A stretch of DNA of 10,909 nt from Erysipelotrichaceae bacterium (GCA_024709285.1 JANJWY010000061.1:1-10909); one strand, 5' to 3'; numbered from the stretch's first letter, positions 1-7,699 are shown. The notes: generated by a model not told the origin, from the letters alone. Program-made: numbers and translations.

Positions 1-396
1 CGTAAGGGCATGGGTATCGGCGGTGTGGAAGGTCCTTGGTTTGTGGTGCATAAAGATTTAAAGAGTAATACACTCTATGTTGCGGCTAAGGAAGATAATG
101 ACTGGCTCAAAAGTGATGAGTGTCATGTATCGCGGATCAACTGGTTTGGTGAGATGCCCGTCGGTGAACTGAGATGCACTGCGAAATTTCGATACCGTCA
201 GAAGGATCATCCGGTGACCGTCTCATGTCAAAATAATTTGCTTATTGTTAAGTATGAATATCCGATCGCTGCGGTCACACCCGGTCAGGAAGCCGTGTTT
301 TATCAAGGCGAAATATGTCTTGGCGGTGGAGTCATTGATGAGGTATTTAAAGACGGTTTCACGTTTATCGAAAGAATGAAGAGGGGGAAGTTATGA
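1..396 (+). CDS. mnmA: tRNA-specific 2-thiouridylase MnmA, C-terminal part (5' end outside window)
   Basis: The reading frame is open from the first base (R-K-G-M...) and ends at TGA 394-396, leaving the last 131 residues. MnmA uses ATP and a persulfide sulfur to make 2-thiouridine at wobble position 34 of tRNAs for Lys, Glu and Gln, in the cytoplasm. The visible part is the C-terminal beta-barrel region. It starts with the glycine-rich stretch GIGG and PWFVVHKDL, then has the conserved CTAKFRYRQ and, near the end, the family signature ITPGQ-like VTPGQEAVFY followed by GEICLGGGVID. The N-terminal PP-loop ATPase domain and both catalytic cysteines lie upstream and cannot be checked. The ATG at base 10 is internal, not the start. 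The stop overlaps the next gene's ATG (ATGA), so the two are probably co-transcribed and translationally coupled. Confidence 0.93.
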   Translation, partial: RKGMGIGGVEGPWFVVHKDLKSNTLYVAAKEDNDWLKSDECHVSRINWFGEMPVGELRCTAKFRYRQKDHPVTVSCQNNLLIVKYEYPIAAVTPGQEAVFYQGEICLGGGVIDEVFKDGFTFIERMKRGKL

Positions 397-1124
397 TAAA
401 AAGAAATCCGCGGCTGGATCAGAACCTGCCGATGATGCGGGCAAAAGTCTTTGCATTAATAACAAATTATTTCTTGGGATACTTGTTTATTTACCCGCTT
501 CTTGGTGTTTATATCACTTATCGACTGACAGGGGAATCTGATGCGATGACTTCAGAAGTCGCTTTTGGCATATACAGTTTTCTGATTCTATTGACAGTAT
601 TTCTGGCATGGCCGATCATCAAAGAGTCTTTGCGCATGGCAAAAGGGCGATGGTTGAGTCACATAAAGAAAATCCCATTGAACTACGTGTTTCTTTTTGC
701 CTCGCTGTTTATCGTTAATACGGCCATCAGTACATTTACCGGTCTTGAAACCAGTGCCAATCAGGAGTTGGTCTTCCAGAGTTTTATGGAATCTCCCGGA
801 CTGATCATGTTTGCGGCATTGATCATGGCACCGATCGTAGAAGAACTTGTGTTTCGCGGTGCTTTATACCGGGCATTGCGAAATCGTTATTCGTATAAGC
901 GAGCTATATTCATCAGTATGTTTGCTTTTGGTTTTATTCATGTATTCGCTTCTCTGTTAAGCGGTGATTTTATGGATTTATGGAATATTTTCACCTACAT
1001 GGCCATGGGGTTTTTCTTTGTTAAGATTTATGAAGAAACCGGTTCGGTCTTTCCGGCCATCTTTCTGCACTTTTTAAATAATGCGATAGCCCTAGGCATC
1101 ATGTGGTTAAGTTCGACATTATGA
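393..1124 (+). CDS. CPBP-family intramembrane glutamic protease (CAAX protease/Abi type)
   Basis: A 243-residue polytopic membrane protein. Hydrophobic segments lie at roughly residues 18-43, 56-76, 97-113, 136-152, 170-190, 198-212 and 220-240. It carries the CPBP/Abi (Rce1-like) signatures: E150-E151-x3-R155 in EELVFR, a second-motif histidine H183 in FGFIHVF, and H226 with N230 in FLHFLNNA. These residues form the metal-independent or glutamate-type active site of Rce1-like proteases in the membrane. The substrate is unknown. Bacterial relatives have been linked to bacteriocin self-immunity, peptide maturation and envelope regulation, and nothing here chooses between these. The start ATG overlaps the mnmA stop by 4 bases and has GAGGGGGAAG just upstream. 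The end overlaps recD2 by 4 bases. No bacteriocin-like small ORF or transporter is nearby, so an immunity role has no local support. Confidence 0.88.
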   Translation: MIKRNPRLDQNLPMMRAKVFALITNYFLGYLFIYPLLGVYITYRLTGESDAMTSEVAFGIYSFLILLTVFLAWPIIKESLRMAKGRWLSHIKKIPLNYVFLFASLFIVNTAISTFTGLETSANQELVFQSFMESPGLIMFAALIMAPIVEELVFRGALYRALRNRYSYKRAIFISMFAFGFIHVFASLLSGDFMDLWNIFTYMAMGFFFVKIYEETGSVFPAIFLHFLNNAIALGIMWLSSTL

Positions 1125-3292
1125 GTGAAAGCAGCATCATTACCGGAAAAATCCGCCAAGTGCTCTTTCGCAGTGAAAGCAACTCGTTTACCGTGTTGCG
1201 CTTTCGCTTGTATGAATTAACGGAAAAGGATATCTTTGTTACGGGTTATTTGCCCGAGTTACCAAAGGATGTCCTTTTTGAATTTTCCGGAACCTACATC
1301 GATCATCCCAAATACGGGATGCAGTTTTCTGTAGAAAGCTATCGTCGGATGTTACCGACGGATAAAGAATCGATCGTACGGTATCTGTCTTCTCCCTTGT
1401 TTCCCGGAGTAGGCAAGACACTGGCTCAGCGCATCGTGGATACCTATGGTGAGGATGTGCTGATGATTATTAAAGATGATCCAGAGATATCACTGGATGT
1501 GCAGGGCATGAATCCGAAGAAAAGAGAAGTGATTATCAACGGTGTGTGTCAGCAGGATAACCTGGAAGAAGCCGTAAGGTTTTTTACCACCCATGGTCTG
1601 GGCATTCGCAATATCATGAAAATCGATCAGATTTATGGGGATAAAGCGTTAAATCTGATTAGTGAAAATCCGTATCGGCTCATTGATGAAGTTGATGGCA
1701 TCGGATTTGCGACAGCCGATAAACTGGCTTTGTCTATGGGATTTGATACTGAACATCCCTTGCGCAAAGAAGCAGCCATCGTTTCTGCTCTGATGGATAC
1801 ATGTATGTCCACGGGTGACTCATATACCAATGTTGATACGCTGACAGAACGCTGTTACCGTTTATTTGGTCAGTGGCTTAATGATGTTGATGAAGTGCTG
1901 AACCGGTTGATCGATAAGGGAAAGGTCGTTGATGAAGAGGGCAGACTTTATCATTTCAGCCAATACAAAGCCGAAATTGACATTGCCAACTTTTTTGTTA
2001 CTTTTCCGTTGCGAACCTTTGATCACAGTGATAAGGATGTCAATGAACTGTTAAGCGATTTTGAATCACGGATCGGTATCGAATATGACAACATTCAACG
2101 AGAGGCCGTGCTTAGTTTTTTTGATGAAGACGTCATGATTTTGACCGGCGGTCCGGGAACCGGGAAGACGACCATCGTTCAGGGTATCATCGATGTGTGT
2201 AAAAAGCGGTATCCGAGTTATGAGATCGTCTGTTGCGCACCGACCGGAAGGGCATCGAAGCGCATGAAAGAAGTGACCGGAAACTTTGCGACCACGATTC
2301 ACGCGCTGTTGAAGTGGAATCTGGAAACCAATACCTTCGGGAAGAATGCATCTGATCCGCTGCTTGCGGATGTTTTGATCATTGATGAATTTTCCATGGT
2401 CGATGGGTGGCTGATGGCACAACTGGCTTTGGCCAGCGGTTATGTCCGGAAAATTTTATTCATCGGTGATGAGGATCAGTTGCCTTCAGTGGCTTGTGGC
2501 AGTGTTTTGCGGGATTTGATTGCATCGGATCGTTTTAAAACCGTGCGATTGCAACATATTTACAGACAGAAAGAAGGGTCCGACGTGATACAGCTGGCCC
2601 AGCACATCAAAGCCGGAAATTTCGATGAATCGATGTGTAAAAACGATGTTCGTTTTTTCCCTGCAAAGCCCTATGATGTCAAAGATCTGATATTGCGAAT
2701 CGTGGATGAAGCCATGATGAAAGGCTATCGCATTCAGGATATTCAAGTGCTTGCGGCGAAGTACAGCGGTCCGGCCGGCATCGATGCGTTAAATCATGCT
2801 TTGCAGAAATTATGCAATCCACCCGATAAAAGAAAGCGCGAACTCCAAGTCGGTTACCGATTGTATCGTGAAGGAGATAAGATATTACAGTTAAAAAATC
2901 AGCCGACGGACGATGTGTATAATGGCGATATTGGGATTTTAGTCGAAATCGTCTATGCATCGGAAGATGAGAATAATCAGAATCGCATGATCGTTGATTT
3001 TGACGGTATCATTGTCGAGTATTCGCCGGAATGGTTCATCAATATAACGCATGCCTATTGCATCAGTGTGCACAAAGCGCAGGGAAGTGAATATCCCATC
3101 GTCATCATGGCTGCCATCATGGAATACGGCCAGATGTTACAAAGACGTCTGATGTATACCGGCATTACCCGGGCGAGCCGTTCGCTGATTTTAGTCGGAC
3201 AAAAAACCGCCTTTGAAAAAGCGGTTTCGACGGTGGATAAGGATACGCGTAAGACGTACTTAATGCAACGGCTGATTGAATCTTTCAGTTAG
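1121..3292 (+). CDS. recD2: RecD2-type ATP-dependent 5'-3' DNA helicase
   Basis: RecD2 is the SF1B helicase of bacteria that use AddAB or lack RecBCD. It unwinds DNA 5'-3' and takes part in repair and replication-fork maintenance. Counting from ATG 1121 the protein has 723 residues, somewhat shorter than B. subtilis YrrC (about 800). It begins with an OB-like N-terminal domain (1-75), then helix-hairpin-helix turns (FPGVGKT near 94-100 and VDGIGFATADK near 191-201). The motor follows: Q326 (IQREAV), Walker A GGPGTGKTT 343-351, Walker B IIDEFSM 420-426, GDEDQLPSV, and the C-terminal UvrD-like motifs ISVHKAQGSEYP and YTGITRA. An in-frame GTG at 1103 would add six residues. I prefer ATG 1121 because it makes an ATGA overlap with the upstream stop, like the previous junction, although no strong Shine-Dalgarno is visible. 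The 3' end overlaps the convergent gene by 8 bases. Confidence 0.95.
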   Translation: MSESSIITGKIRQVLFRSESNSFTVLRFRLYELTEKDIFVTGYLPELPKDVLFEFSGTYIDHPKYGMQFSVESYRRMLPTDKESIVRYLSSPLFPGVGKTLAQRIVDTYGEDVLMIIKDDPEISLDVQGMNPKKREVIINGVCQQDNLEEAVRFFTTHGLGIRNIMKIDQIYGDKALNLISENPYRLIDEVDGIGFATADKLALSMGFDTEHPLRKEAAIVSALMDTCMSTGDSYTNVDTLTERCYRLFGQWLNDVDEVLNRLIDKGKVVDEEGRLYHFSQYKAEIDIANFFVTFPLRTFDHSDKDVNELLSDFESRIGIEYDNIQREAVLSFFDEDVMILTGGPGTGKTTIVQGIIDVCKKRYPSYEIVCCAPTGRASKRMKEVTGNFATTIHALLKWNLETNTFGKNASDPLLADVLIIDEFSMVDGWLMAQLALASGYVRKILFIGDEDQLPSVACGSVLRDLIASDRFKTVRLQHIYRQKEGSDVIQLAQHIKAGNFDESMCKNDVRFFPAKPYDVKDLILRIVDEAMMKGYRIQDIQVLAAKYSGPAGIDALNHALQKLCNPPDKRKRELQVGYRLYREGDKILQLKNQPTDDVYNGDIGILVEIVYASEDENNQNRMIVDFDGIIVEYSPEWFINITHAYCISVHKAQGSEYPIVIMAAIMEYGQMLQRRLMYTGITRASRSLILVGQKTAFEKAVSTVDKDTRKTYLMQRLIESFS
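3201..3227 (-). terminator. Intrinsic terminator of the C39 peptidase gene, inside recD2
   Basis: Read on the minus strand, AAACCGC (3227-3221) and GCGGTTT (3210-3204) form a perfect 7-bp stem around a 10-base loop. The right arm runs straight into a T tract ending at 3201 (six T's counting those in the arm). It lies about 60 bases past the stop of the minus-strand gene, so it would end that transcript within the recD2 coding region. In the plus direction the hairpin is followed only by TTTCGACGG, a poor terminator, so recD2 transcription should mostly read through. The pairing is seen directly; the terminator function is inferred. Confidence 0.7.
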
Positions 3293-4034
3293 CTTTGGGA
3301 TATATGATGACGGCTTGGTTGTACCATTGTAAAATCGATGCCAACAGCGTTTCAGCTTCATAGTAACGGTTTTGACCTTTCGGAGTACCGTCTTCATACG
3401 TTGCACCCCAGTTATTGGGGTCGTATACTTCAAAATACGTTTTGTTGTCGACGATGACATAACCTTTTAAAACGAAATAATGACCGGTGACATAATCGTA
3501 GAAACGGTTGGTTCGCTGGTTTTCATCTGTATTGCGGGTAATGACGTCCATATTGTTGTTAATGATGGCGATATTTCCGGCATCGATGATAAACATCAGA
3601 TCATATTTGTCCTCAATCGTTTTCATCTGATAAACGATGTTATATTTTTCCAATGCTCCGTTGATATCTTCGCCATACCACCAACCGCCCAACGGCCGGA
3701 AGTCTTTGCGAATGTCTTCAGCGATCATACTGAAGTCTTTATCCACCCATTTGCCAACCATCTGAATGGAGCTTGGCCCGCAGTTATTGCCGGAATGAAT
3801 GCCGCTGTCCGCCTGGTCGAAATACCACAGATAATCCCGGTCATTGGTTTTGTAGGTGGTAATGTTTTTGCCCAAACCCCATTGCTGTGAATTCGCATAA
3901 AGGTATCGTTGGTGATCCGCTGGATCAATTGTTTCGTCTGGCGGGTTGCTATTTGTGAGAAGATGAAAAGACAATCCTGCCGTAATCAGGGTAAGTGTTA
4001 TAATTGCAAATAGCCAAAGTCGTCTTTTGTTCAT
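3285..4034 (-). CDS. Membrane-anchored or secreted C39-like (papain-fold) cysteine peptidase
   Basis: Counting from ATG 4034 the product has 249 residues. It begins MNKRRLW followed by a hydrophobic stretch (about 7-27), giving a signal peptide or N-terminal anchor with no clear cleavage or lipobox motif, so the domain should face outward. The rest resembles the peptidase C39-like (C39_2) family. The putative nucleophile is Cys85 in NNCGPSS, the general base His185 in GHYFVLKGY, and Asp205 in VYDPNNWG. The usual Gln about six residues before the Cys is not evident. The substrate is unknown. There is no ABC transporter domain and no double-glycine leader peptide nearby, so it is not a bacteriocin processor of the classical kind. 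A GTG at 4058 would add eight residues; ATG 4034 is preferred because AGAGG lies 5 bases before it. It is the only minus-strand gene in the window, converging on recD2 and divergent from alaS. Confidence 0.78.
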   Translation of the reverse strand: MNKRRLWLFAIITLTLITAGLSFHLLTNSNPPDETIDPADHQRYLYANSQQWGLGKNITTYKTNDRDYLWYFDQADSGIHSGNNCGPSSIQMVGKWVDKDFSMIAEDIRKDFRPLGGWWYGEDINGALEKYNIVYQMKTIEDKYDLMFIIDAGNIAIINNNMDVITRNTDENQRTNRFYDYVTGHYFVLKGYVIVDNKTYFEVYDPNNWGATYEDGTPKGQNRYYEAETLLASILQWYNQAVIIYPKAN

Positions 4035-4059
4035 AATTGCCTCTGTTTTGTCTGACACT

Positions 4060-4070
4060 ATTCTATCATA
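4060..4070 (-). promoter_or_regulatory. Candidate -10 region for the C39 peptidase gene
   Basis: On the minus strand TATGAT (4070-4065) runs directly into TAGAAT (4065-4060), two overlapping -10-like hexamers 25-35 bases before the ATG at 4034. No good -35 is visible; the best match for the second hexamer is CTGCAA (4088-4083) at a 17-base spacing. The placement is right for a promoter, but the call rests on AT-rich hexamers alone. Confidence 0.35.
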
Positions 4071-4088
4071 TTTTAGGATTTGTTGCAG

Positions 4089-4117
4089 TTGTGCGATTGT
4101 TGAGTGTGTGCTATAAT
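4089..4117 (+). promoter_or_regulatory. Extended -10 promoter of the alaS T-box transcript
   Basis: TGCTATAAT (4109-4117) is a perfect extended -10 element, with consensus TATAAT at 4112-4117. A weak -35, TTGTGC (4089-4094), sits 17 bases upstream; the TG motif would compensate for it. Transcription would start near 4124, just before the first paired element of the T-box leader. This agreement between promoter and leader supports the call. Confidence 0.8.
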
Positions 4118-4130
4118 TCCACTGTAAATC

Positions 4131-4332
4131 GATGATAAAGCCGAGTAATCCAAATCAAGCCTTCAGAGAGGAAACGGATGGTGCAAGTTTCCGGTATTGG
4201 TGGATGAAGCTACTTTGAAGAGGAAATAAACTTTCCCGTGGATGTCACGTTACGACGCAAGAGGTGCACGCACTGCGTGAATCAGGATGGTACCGCGAGT
4301 CTTTCGTTCCTGCAAGATAGGAACTTTTTTTT
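4131..4332 (+). promoter_or_regulatory. T-box riboswitch, alanine-specific, controlling alaS
   Basis: This leader senses uncharged tRNA-Ala and lets RNA polymerase pass into alaS when charging falls. All core parts can be seen. Stem I has the loop-E strand AGTA (4144-4147) followed by ATCC (4148-4151), which pairs with GGAT (4202-4205). GAA and the specifier GCT (4209-4211), an alanine codon, come next, closed below by AAAG (4137-4140) with CTTT (4213-4216). The distal arm is GGAAAC (4170-4175) with GTTTCC (4187-4192), enclosing GGATGGTGCAA. A further short hairpin is CGTG/CACG near 4237-4249. The T-box sequence AGGATGGTACCGCG is at 4284-4297. Its bulge UGGU (4288-4291) is complementary to an ACCA 3' end, as expected for tRNA-Ala with discriminator A. 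The competing terminator follows at 4306-4332. Confidence 0.95.
4306..4332 (+). terminator. T-box attenuator terminator before alaS
   Basis: GTTCCT (4306-4311) and AGGAAC (4319-4324) form a 6-bp stem with a 7-base loop, followed directly by eight T's (4325-4332). It lies immediately after the T-box sequence, in the usual position for the terminator that competes with the antiterminator. The alaS ribosome binding site starts a few bases after the T run. Confidence 0.9.
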
Positions 4333-4350
4333 ATGAAAAAGGAGAACATG

Positions 4351-6978
4351 ATGAAACAGTTGACAGGCAATCAAATCAGACGAATGTTTTTGGATTATTT
4401 TAAGAGCAAAGGACATATGATCGAACCGGGAGCATCCCTGATTCCCATCAATGATCCGACCTTGTTATGGATCAATTCCGGGGTTGCGGCTCTTAAAAAG
4501 TATTTTGACGGATCGGTCAAACCGGCCAATAACCGCATCGCTAATGCCCAAAAGTCCATTCGGACCAATGACATTGAAAACGTTGGGAAGACGGCGCGGC
4601 ATCACACCTTTTTTGAGATGTTGGGAAACTTCTCGATCGGTGATTATTTCAAAGAGGAAGCCCTGCAATTTGCCTGGGAATTTTTGACCAGTGAAAAATG
4701 GATCGGCTTTGATAAAAACAAGCTGTATGTAACCGTTCATCCCTCGGATGAAGAAGCGTATCGTATCTGGACGGATATCATCGGCTTTGATCCCAAGCGT
4801 ATTTTGAAATCCGAGGAGAATTACTGGCAGATTGGTGAAGGACCTTGCGGACCTAACTCTGAGATTTATGTTGACCGCGGAGAAAAGTATGATCCTCAAG
4901 GATTGGGAGAACGGTTGTTTTTTGAGGAACTCGAGAATGACCGCTACATTGAAGTCTGGAACGTCGTTTTCTCGCAATATGACGGAAAAGAGGGTGTTCC
5001 GCGCAGTGAGTATAAAGAACTGCCCCAGCGCAACATTGATACCGGCATGGGATTTGAGCGTCTGACCTGCCTGGTTCAGCAAGTGGAAACTAATTTTGAT
5101 ACGGACATTTTCATGCCGATCATATCCGCCACCGAGATTTTTGCGAAAGTATCATATAAGCAGTATCCGATGGCTTACCGGGTCATCGCCGATCATATAC
5201 GTACCGTAACCTTCGCCTTGAGTGATGGAGCGTTGTTTGCCAATGAAGGACGCGGTTATGTATTGCGTCGTATTTTGCGCAGAGCTGTCCGTTATGGCAT
5301 CAAAATCGGTATCAGCGGTTCGTTTATGTACAGACTGGTCAATGTCGTGGCTGATGCAATGGAAGAATTTTATCCGTATCTGCAGGATAAAACAACGTTG
5401 GTCGCTAAATTAGTAAAGGCAGAGGAAGAGCGTTTCCACGCCACCTTGCAAGATGGTGAGAATCTGTTGCACAATGTCCTGAGCAAGCTCGAAGGCAAAG
5501 TATTAGATGGCAAAACCATTTTCAAACTTTATGATACCTATGGATTTCCGGTGGAACTTACCAAAGAAATCGCTGAAGAAGGCGGTTATCAATTGGATTT
5601 AGAAGGTTTCAACATTGAGATGGAAGCACAGCGTGCCCGTGCGCGTGCTGCCAGAGAAGAGGTCGAGTCGATGTCATCGCAGTCGGTTGATTTGATGAAC
5701 TTCACCCTGGAATCACAGTTTTTGGGATATGATTCGATGAAGAATAATGCTGTGGTCGTCGGATTGTTTAAAAACGGTCATGCCGTGGATGTGCTGACGG
5801 ATAAAGGCGAGGTCATTTTGGATCACACATGTTTTTATGCGGAAAGCGGCGGTCAAATCGCTGATACCGGAACATTGTCGGGAGACTGGGGGCTTGCGCT
5901 TGTCAGCGATGTGCAAAAAGCTCCGCGTAAACAGCATTTGCACAGTGTCGAGATTTCATCCGGGGAACTTCGTCTGGGCGATAAAGTCGTTGCGGAAATC
6001 GATGCTGCCAGACGTTTGCGAATCATGGCCAATCACAGCTCCGCACATTTGTTGCAGGCGGCCTTGAAGAAGATCGTGGGTTCACATATCGCTCAGGCCG
6101 GATCGTTTGTCAGTGATGAATATATGCGTTTTGACTTCACTCATTATGAGAAGGTCAGTGATTCTCAATTAAAGGAAATCGAAGCTTTAGTCAATAAGGA
6201 AGTATTCGCTCAGCATCCGGTCACGGTAGAGCATATGGATATCGATGACGCAAAAAACAGCGGTGCAACCGCACTGTTTGATGAGAAATATGAAGACATC
6301 GTCCGGGTAGTTACGATGGGTGATGTATCGAAAGAACTTTGCGGCGGCACTCATGTCAGCAATACAAAGGAAATCGGTGTATTTAAGATCGACAGTGAGG
6401 AAAGTATCGGATCAGGAATCCGGCGCATCACAACCAAATCCGGAATGAAAGCCTATCAGGATTTTGTGGCTTTGGAAAATCAGTTGGAATCGATTGCTCA
6501 ATTGGTCCGCATGCAGTCAACGGTCAATCTTGAAAGCAAGATTGCGGCCACACTTGAAGAAGCTGCGAATAATAAGCGTGAATTGGATAAACTCAATCAG
6601 AAAATGTTGAATTTCAAAGCTCAGGAATTAGCAGTAAAGGTGGTTGAGCATCAAGGATTGAATATTCTTTTGACAAGTGTAGAAGATACCGATACTCATG
6701 GGCTGAAGACGCTCAGTGAATCATTAAAACGCCTGATTCCTGATGGCTTGGTATTTCTGTGGTTGAAAGAGGATGATAAAGTGACTTTTGTCGTTACTTG
6801 CAGTCAAAAAGCGATCAATGCCGGGTACAAAGCCGGGGAGTTGGCGAAACAAGCGGCTGTAATAACCGGTGGCAATGGCGGTGGCCGACCGGATTTTGCT
6901 CAATCGGGTGGTAAAGAGGTATCTAAGTTGTCTTTGGCAATCGAAACAATCCGGGATAAATTGGGTTTAAGTCTTTAA
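4351..6978 (+). CDS. alaS: Alanyl-tRNA synthetase
   Basis: A class II synthetase that charges tRNA-Ala and edits Ser and Gly mischarges in the cytoplasm. From ATG 4351 it has 875 residues, the normal bacterial length. The N-terminal catalytic core contains DPTLLWINSGVA, the motif 2 region RHHTFFEMLGNFSIGDYF (about 83-100) and the motif 3 glycines near GYVLRRILRRAVR. The editing domain keeps its zinc ligands: H562 and H566 (HSSAH), then C664 and H668 (CGGTH). A coiled segment follows, then the C-Ala domain ending with GGNGGGRPDFAQSGGK (840-855). Three in-frame ATGs lie close together (4333, 4348, 4351). The Shine-Dalgarno AAAGGAG (4338-4344) is spaced correctly only for 4351, and family members begin MKQLT. 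Control is by the T-box leader upstream. There is no clear terminator before ireB, so readthrough into the next genes is likely. Confidence 0.98.
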   Translation: MKQLTGNQIRRMFLDYFKSKGHMIEPGASLIPINDPTLLWINSGVAALKKYFDGSVKPANNRIANAQKSIRTNDIENVGKTARHHTFFEMLGNFSIGDYFKEEALQFAWEFLTSEKWIGFDKNKLYVTVHPSDEEAYRIWTDIIGFDPKRILKSEENYWQIGEGPCGPNSEIYVDRGEKYDPQGLGERLFFEELENDRYIEVWNVVFSQYDGKEGVPRSEYKELPQRNIDTGMGFERLTCLVQQVETNFDTDIFMPIISATEIFAKVSYKQYPMAYRVIADHIRTVTFALSDGALFANEGRGYVLRRILRRAVRYGIKIGISGSFMYRLVNVVADAMEEFYPYLQDKTTLVAKLVKAEEERFHATLQDGENLLHNVLSKLEGKVLDGKTIFKLYDTYGFPVELTKEIAEEGGYQLDLEGFNIEMEAQRARARAAREEVESMSSQSVDLMNFTLESQFLGYDSMKNNAVVVGLFKNGHAVDVLTDKGEVILDHTCFYAESGGQIADTGTLSGDWGLALVSDVQKAPRKQHLHSVEISSGELRLGDKVVAEIDAARRLRIMANHSSAHLLQAALKKIVGSHIAQAGSFVSDEYMRFDFTHYEKVSDSQLKEIEALVNKEVFAQHPVTVEHMDIDDAKNSGATALFDEKYEDIVRVVTMGDVSKELCGGTHVSNTKEIGVFKIDSEESIGSGIRRITTKSGMKAYQDFVALENQLESIAQLVRMQSTVNLESKIAATLEEAANNKRELDKLNQKMLNFKAQELAVKVVEHQGLNILLTSVEDTDTHGLKTLSESLKRLIPDGLVFLWLKEDDKVTFVVTCSQKAINAGYKAGELAKQAAVITGGNGGGRPDFAQSGGKEVSKLSLAIETIRDKLGLSL

Positions 6979-7025
6979 TTATCCATTGCTTTGAGGTAGA
7001 ATGTACACAAAGGAGGGGATCACAT

Positions 7026-7286
7026 ATGAGTAAACAAAATACCGAAACGATGGCTTTTAAATCAGAAGCAGTCCGGAAAGAAAACATTAAGCAGGTATTG
7101 CGTCTTGTTAAGGATGTTTTGGAAGAAAGAGGATATAACGCCGTCAATCAGCTGTCGGGCTACTTGATTTCCAATGATCCCGCTTATATTTCAAGTTTTA
7201 AGAATGCGCGAAGTGTCATTCAGTCGATTGAACGTTATGAAATCATCGAGGAACTGGTTCGTTCTTATTTGGAAGATGGCGAATGA
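7026..7286 (+). CDS. ireB: IreB/ReoM family regulatory phosphoprotein (UPF0297, YrzL)
   Basis: An 86-residue cytoplasmic protein with the family core GYNAVNQLSGYLISNDPAYI and the ending RYEIIEELVRSYL. In Enterococcus (IreB) and Listeria (ReoM) this protein is a substrate of the PASTA-domain Ser/Thr kinase. In Listeria it controls ClpCP-dependent turnover of MurA, linking kinase signalling to peptidoglycan synthesis. The phosphorylated threonine lies near the N terminus in those proteins; here Thr8, in ETMAF, aligns best, with Thr6 beside it. The kinase is not in this window. The start has a strong AAAGGAGGGG (7009-7018), 7 bases before the ATG. The gene follows alaS after 47 bases and its stop overlaps ruvX by 4 bases. 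Placement between alaS and ruvX is the standard Bacillota order, which adds to the confidence. Confidence 0.95.
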   Translation: MSKQNTETMAFKSEAVRKENIKQVLRLVKDVLEERGYNAVNQLSGYLISNDPAYISSFKNARSVIQSIERYEIIEELVRSYLEDGE

Positions 7287-7699
7287 AGCGACTTATCGGT
7301 CTTGATTTAGGCAGTAAAACCGTAGGGATTGCGATCAGTGATCCTTTGGGGATGTTGGCAAGAACGTTGACTACTGTCCGTTTTTCGGATTATGATCTTG
7401 ATACGGCGTGCAGGCAGGTTGTTGATTTATGTAAACAAAACGGGGTTACTGATGTCGTTTTAGGATTACCCAGACATATGAACGGGGATATCGGTGAGAG
7501 CGGTCAGATGGCGCTTGATTTTAAAGAAATGCTGCTTGAAGCCGGTCTTGAATCGGTTACGATGTGGGATGAACGTCTGACGACAGTAGCTGCGACGCGA
7601 CTGCTGATCAGTGCCAATGTTTCTCGTAAGAAACGCAAAGAAGTAATTGATCAGGTGGCTGCTGTCGGAATTCTGCAGAGCTATCTCGATCGTAAATAG
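7283..7699 (+). CDS. ruvX: RuvX/YqgF family putative Holliday junction resolvase
   Basis: A 138-residue RNase H-fold protein of the YqgF family. Family members are described as Holliday junction resolvase-like, and the E. coli homologue has been linked to 16S rRNA 5'-end processing, so the cellular substrate is debated. The acidic active-site residues are visible: Asp8 in GLDLGSKTVGIAISD, the central VLGLPRHMNG (59-68), DERLTT (Asp96, Glu97) and Asp123 in VIDQVAAVGIL. Length matches the family. The start ATG overlaps the ireB stop (ATGA), so translation is coupled. It is the second gene of the conserved ireB-ruvX-DUF1292 cluster. Confidence 0.95.
   Translation: MKRLIGLDLGSKTVGIAISDPLGMLARTLTTVRFSDYDLDTACRQVVDLCKQNGVTDVVLGLPRHMNGDIGESGQMALDFKEMLLEAGLESVTMWDERLTTVAATRLLISANVSRKKRKEVIDQVAAVGILQSYLDRK

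Noticed and set aside
2066..2422. 118-codon minus-strand frame opposite the recD2 motor domain
   Set aside because: It spans the Walker A and Walker B coding region of recD2 and shows no family features; treated as a shadow.
3480..3890. 136-codon plus-strand frame opposite the C39 peptidase gene
   Set aside because: The minus-strand gene here has a signal segment and a catalytic triad pattern, while this frame has no start signal or recognisable motif.
4465..5082. 205-codon open frame on the minus strand opposite alaS
   Set aside because: It lies wholly inside the strongly supported alaS gene, has no ribosome binding site or recognisable domain, and its composition is what reverse reading of alaS codons would give.
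6979..7025. Possible promoter between alaS and ireB (TAGAAT at 6997-7002)
   Set aside because: There is no -35 at a usable distance and no TG extension, so the hexamer alone is too weak to call.
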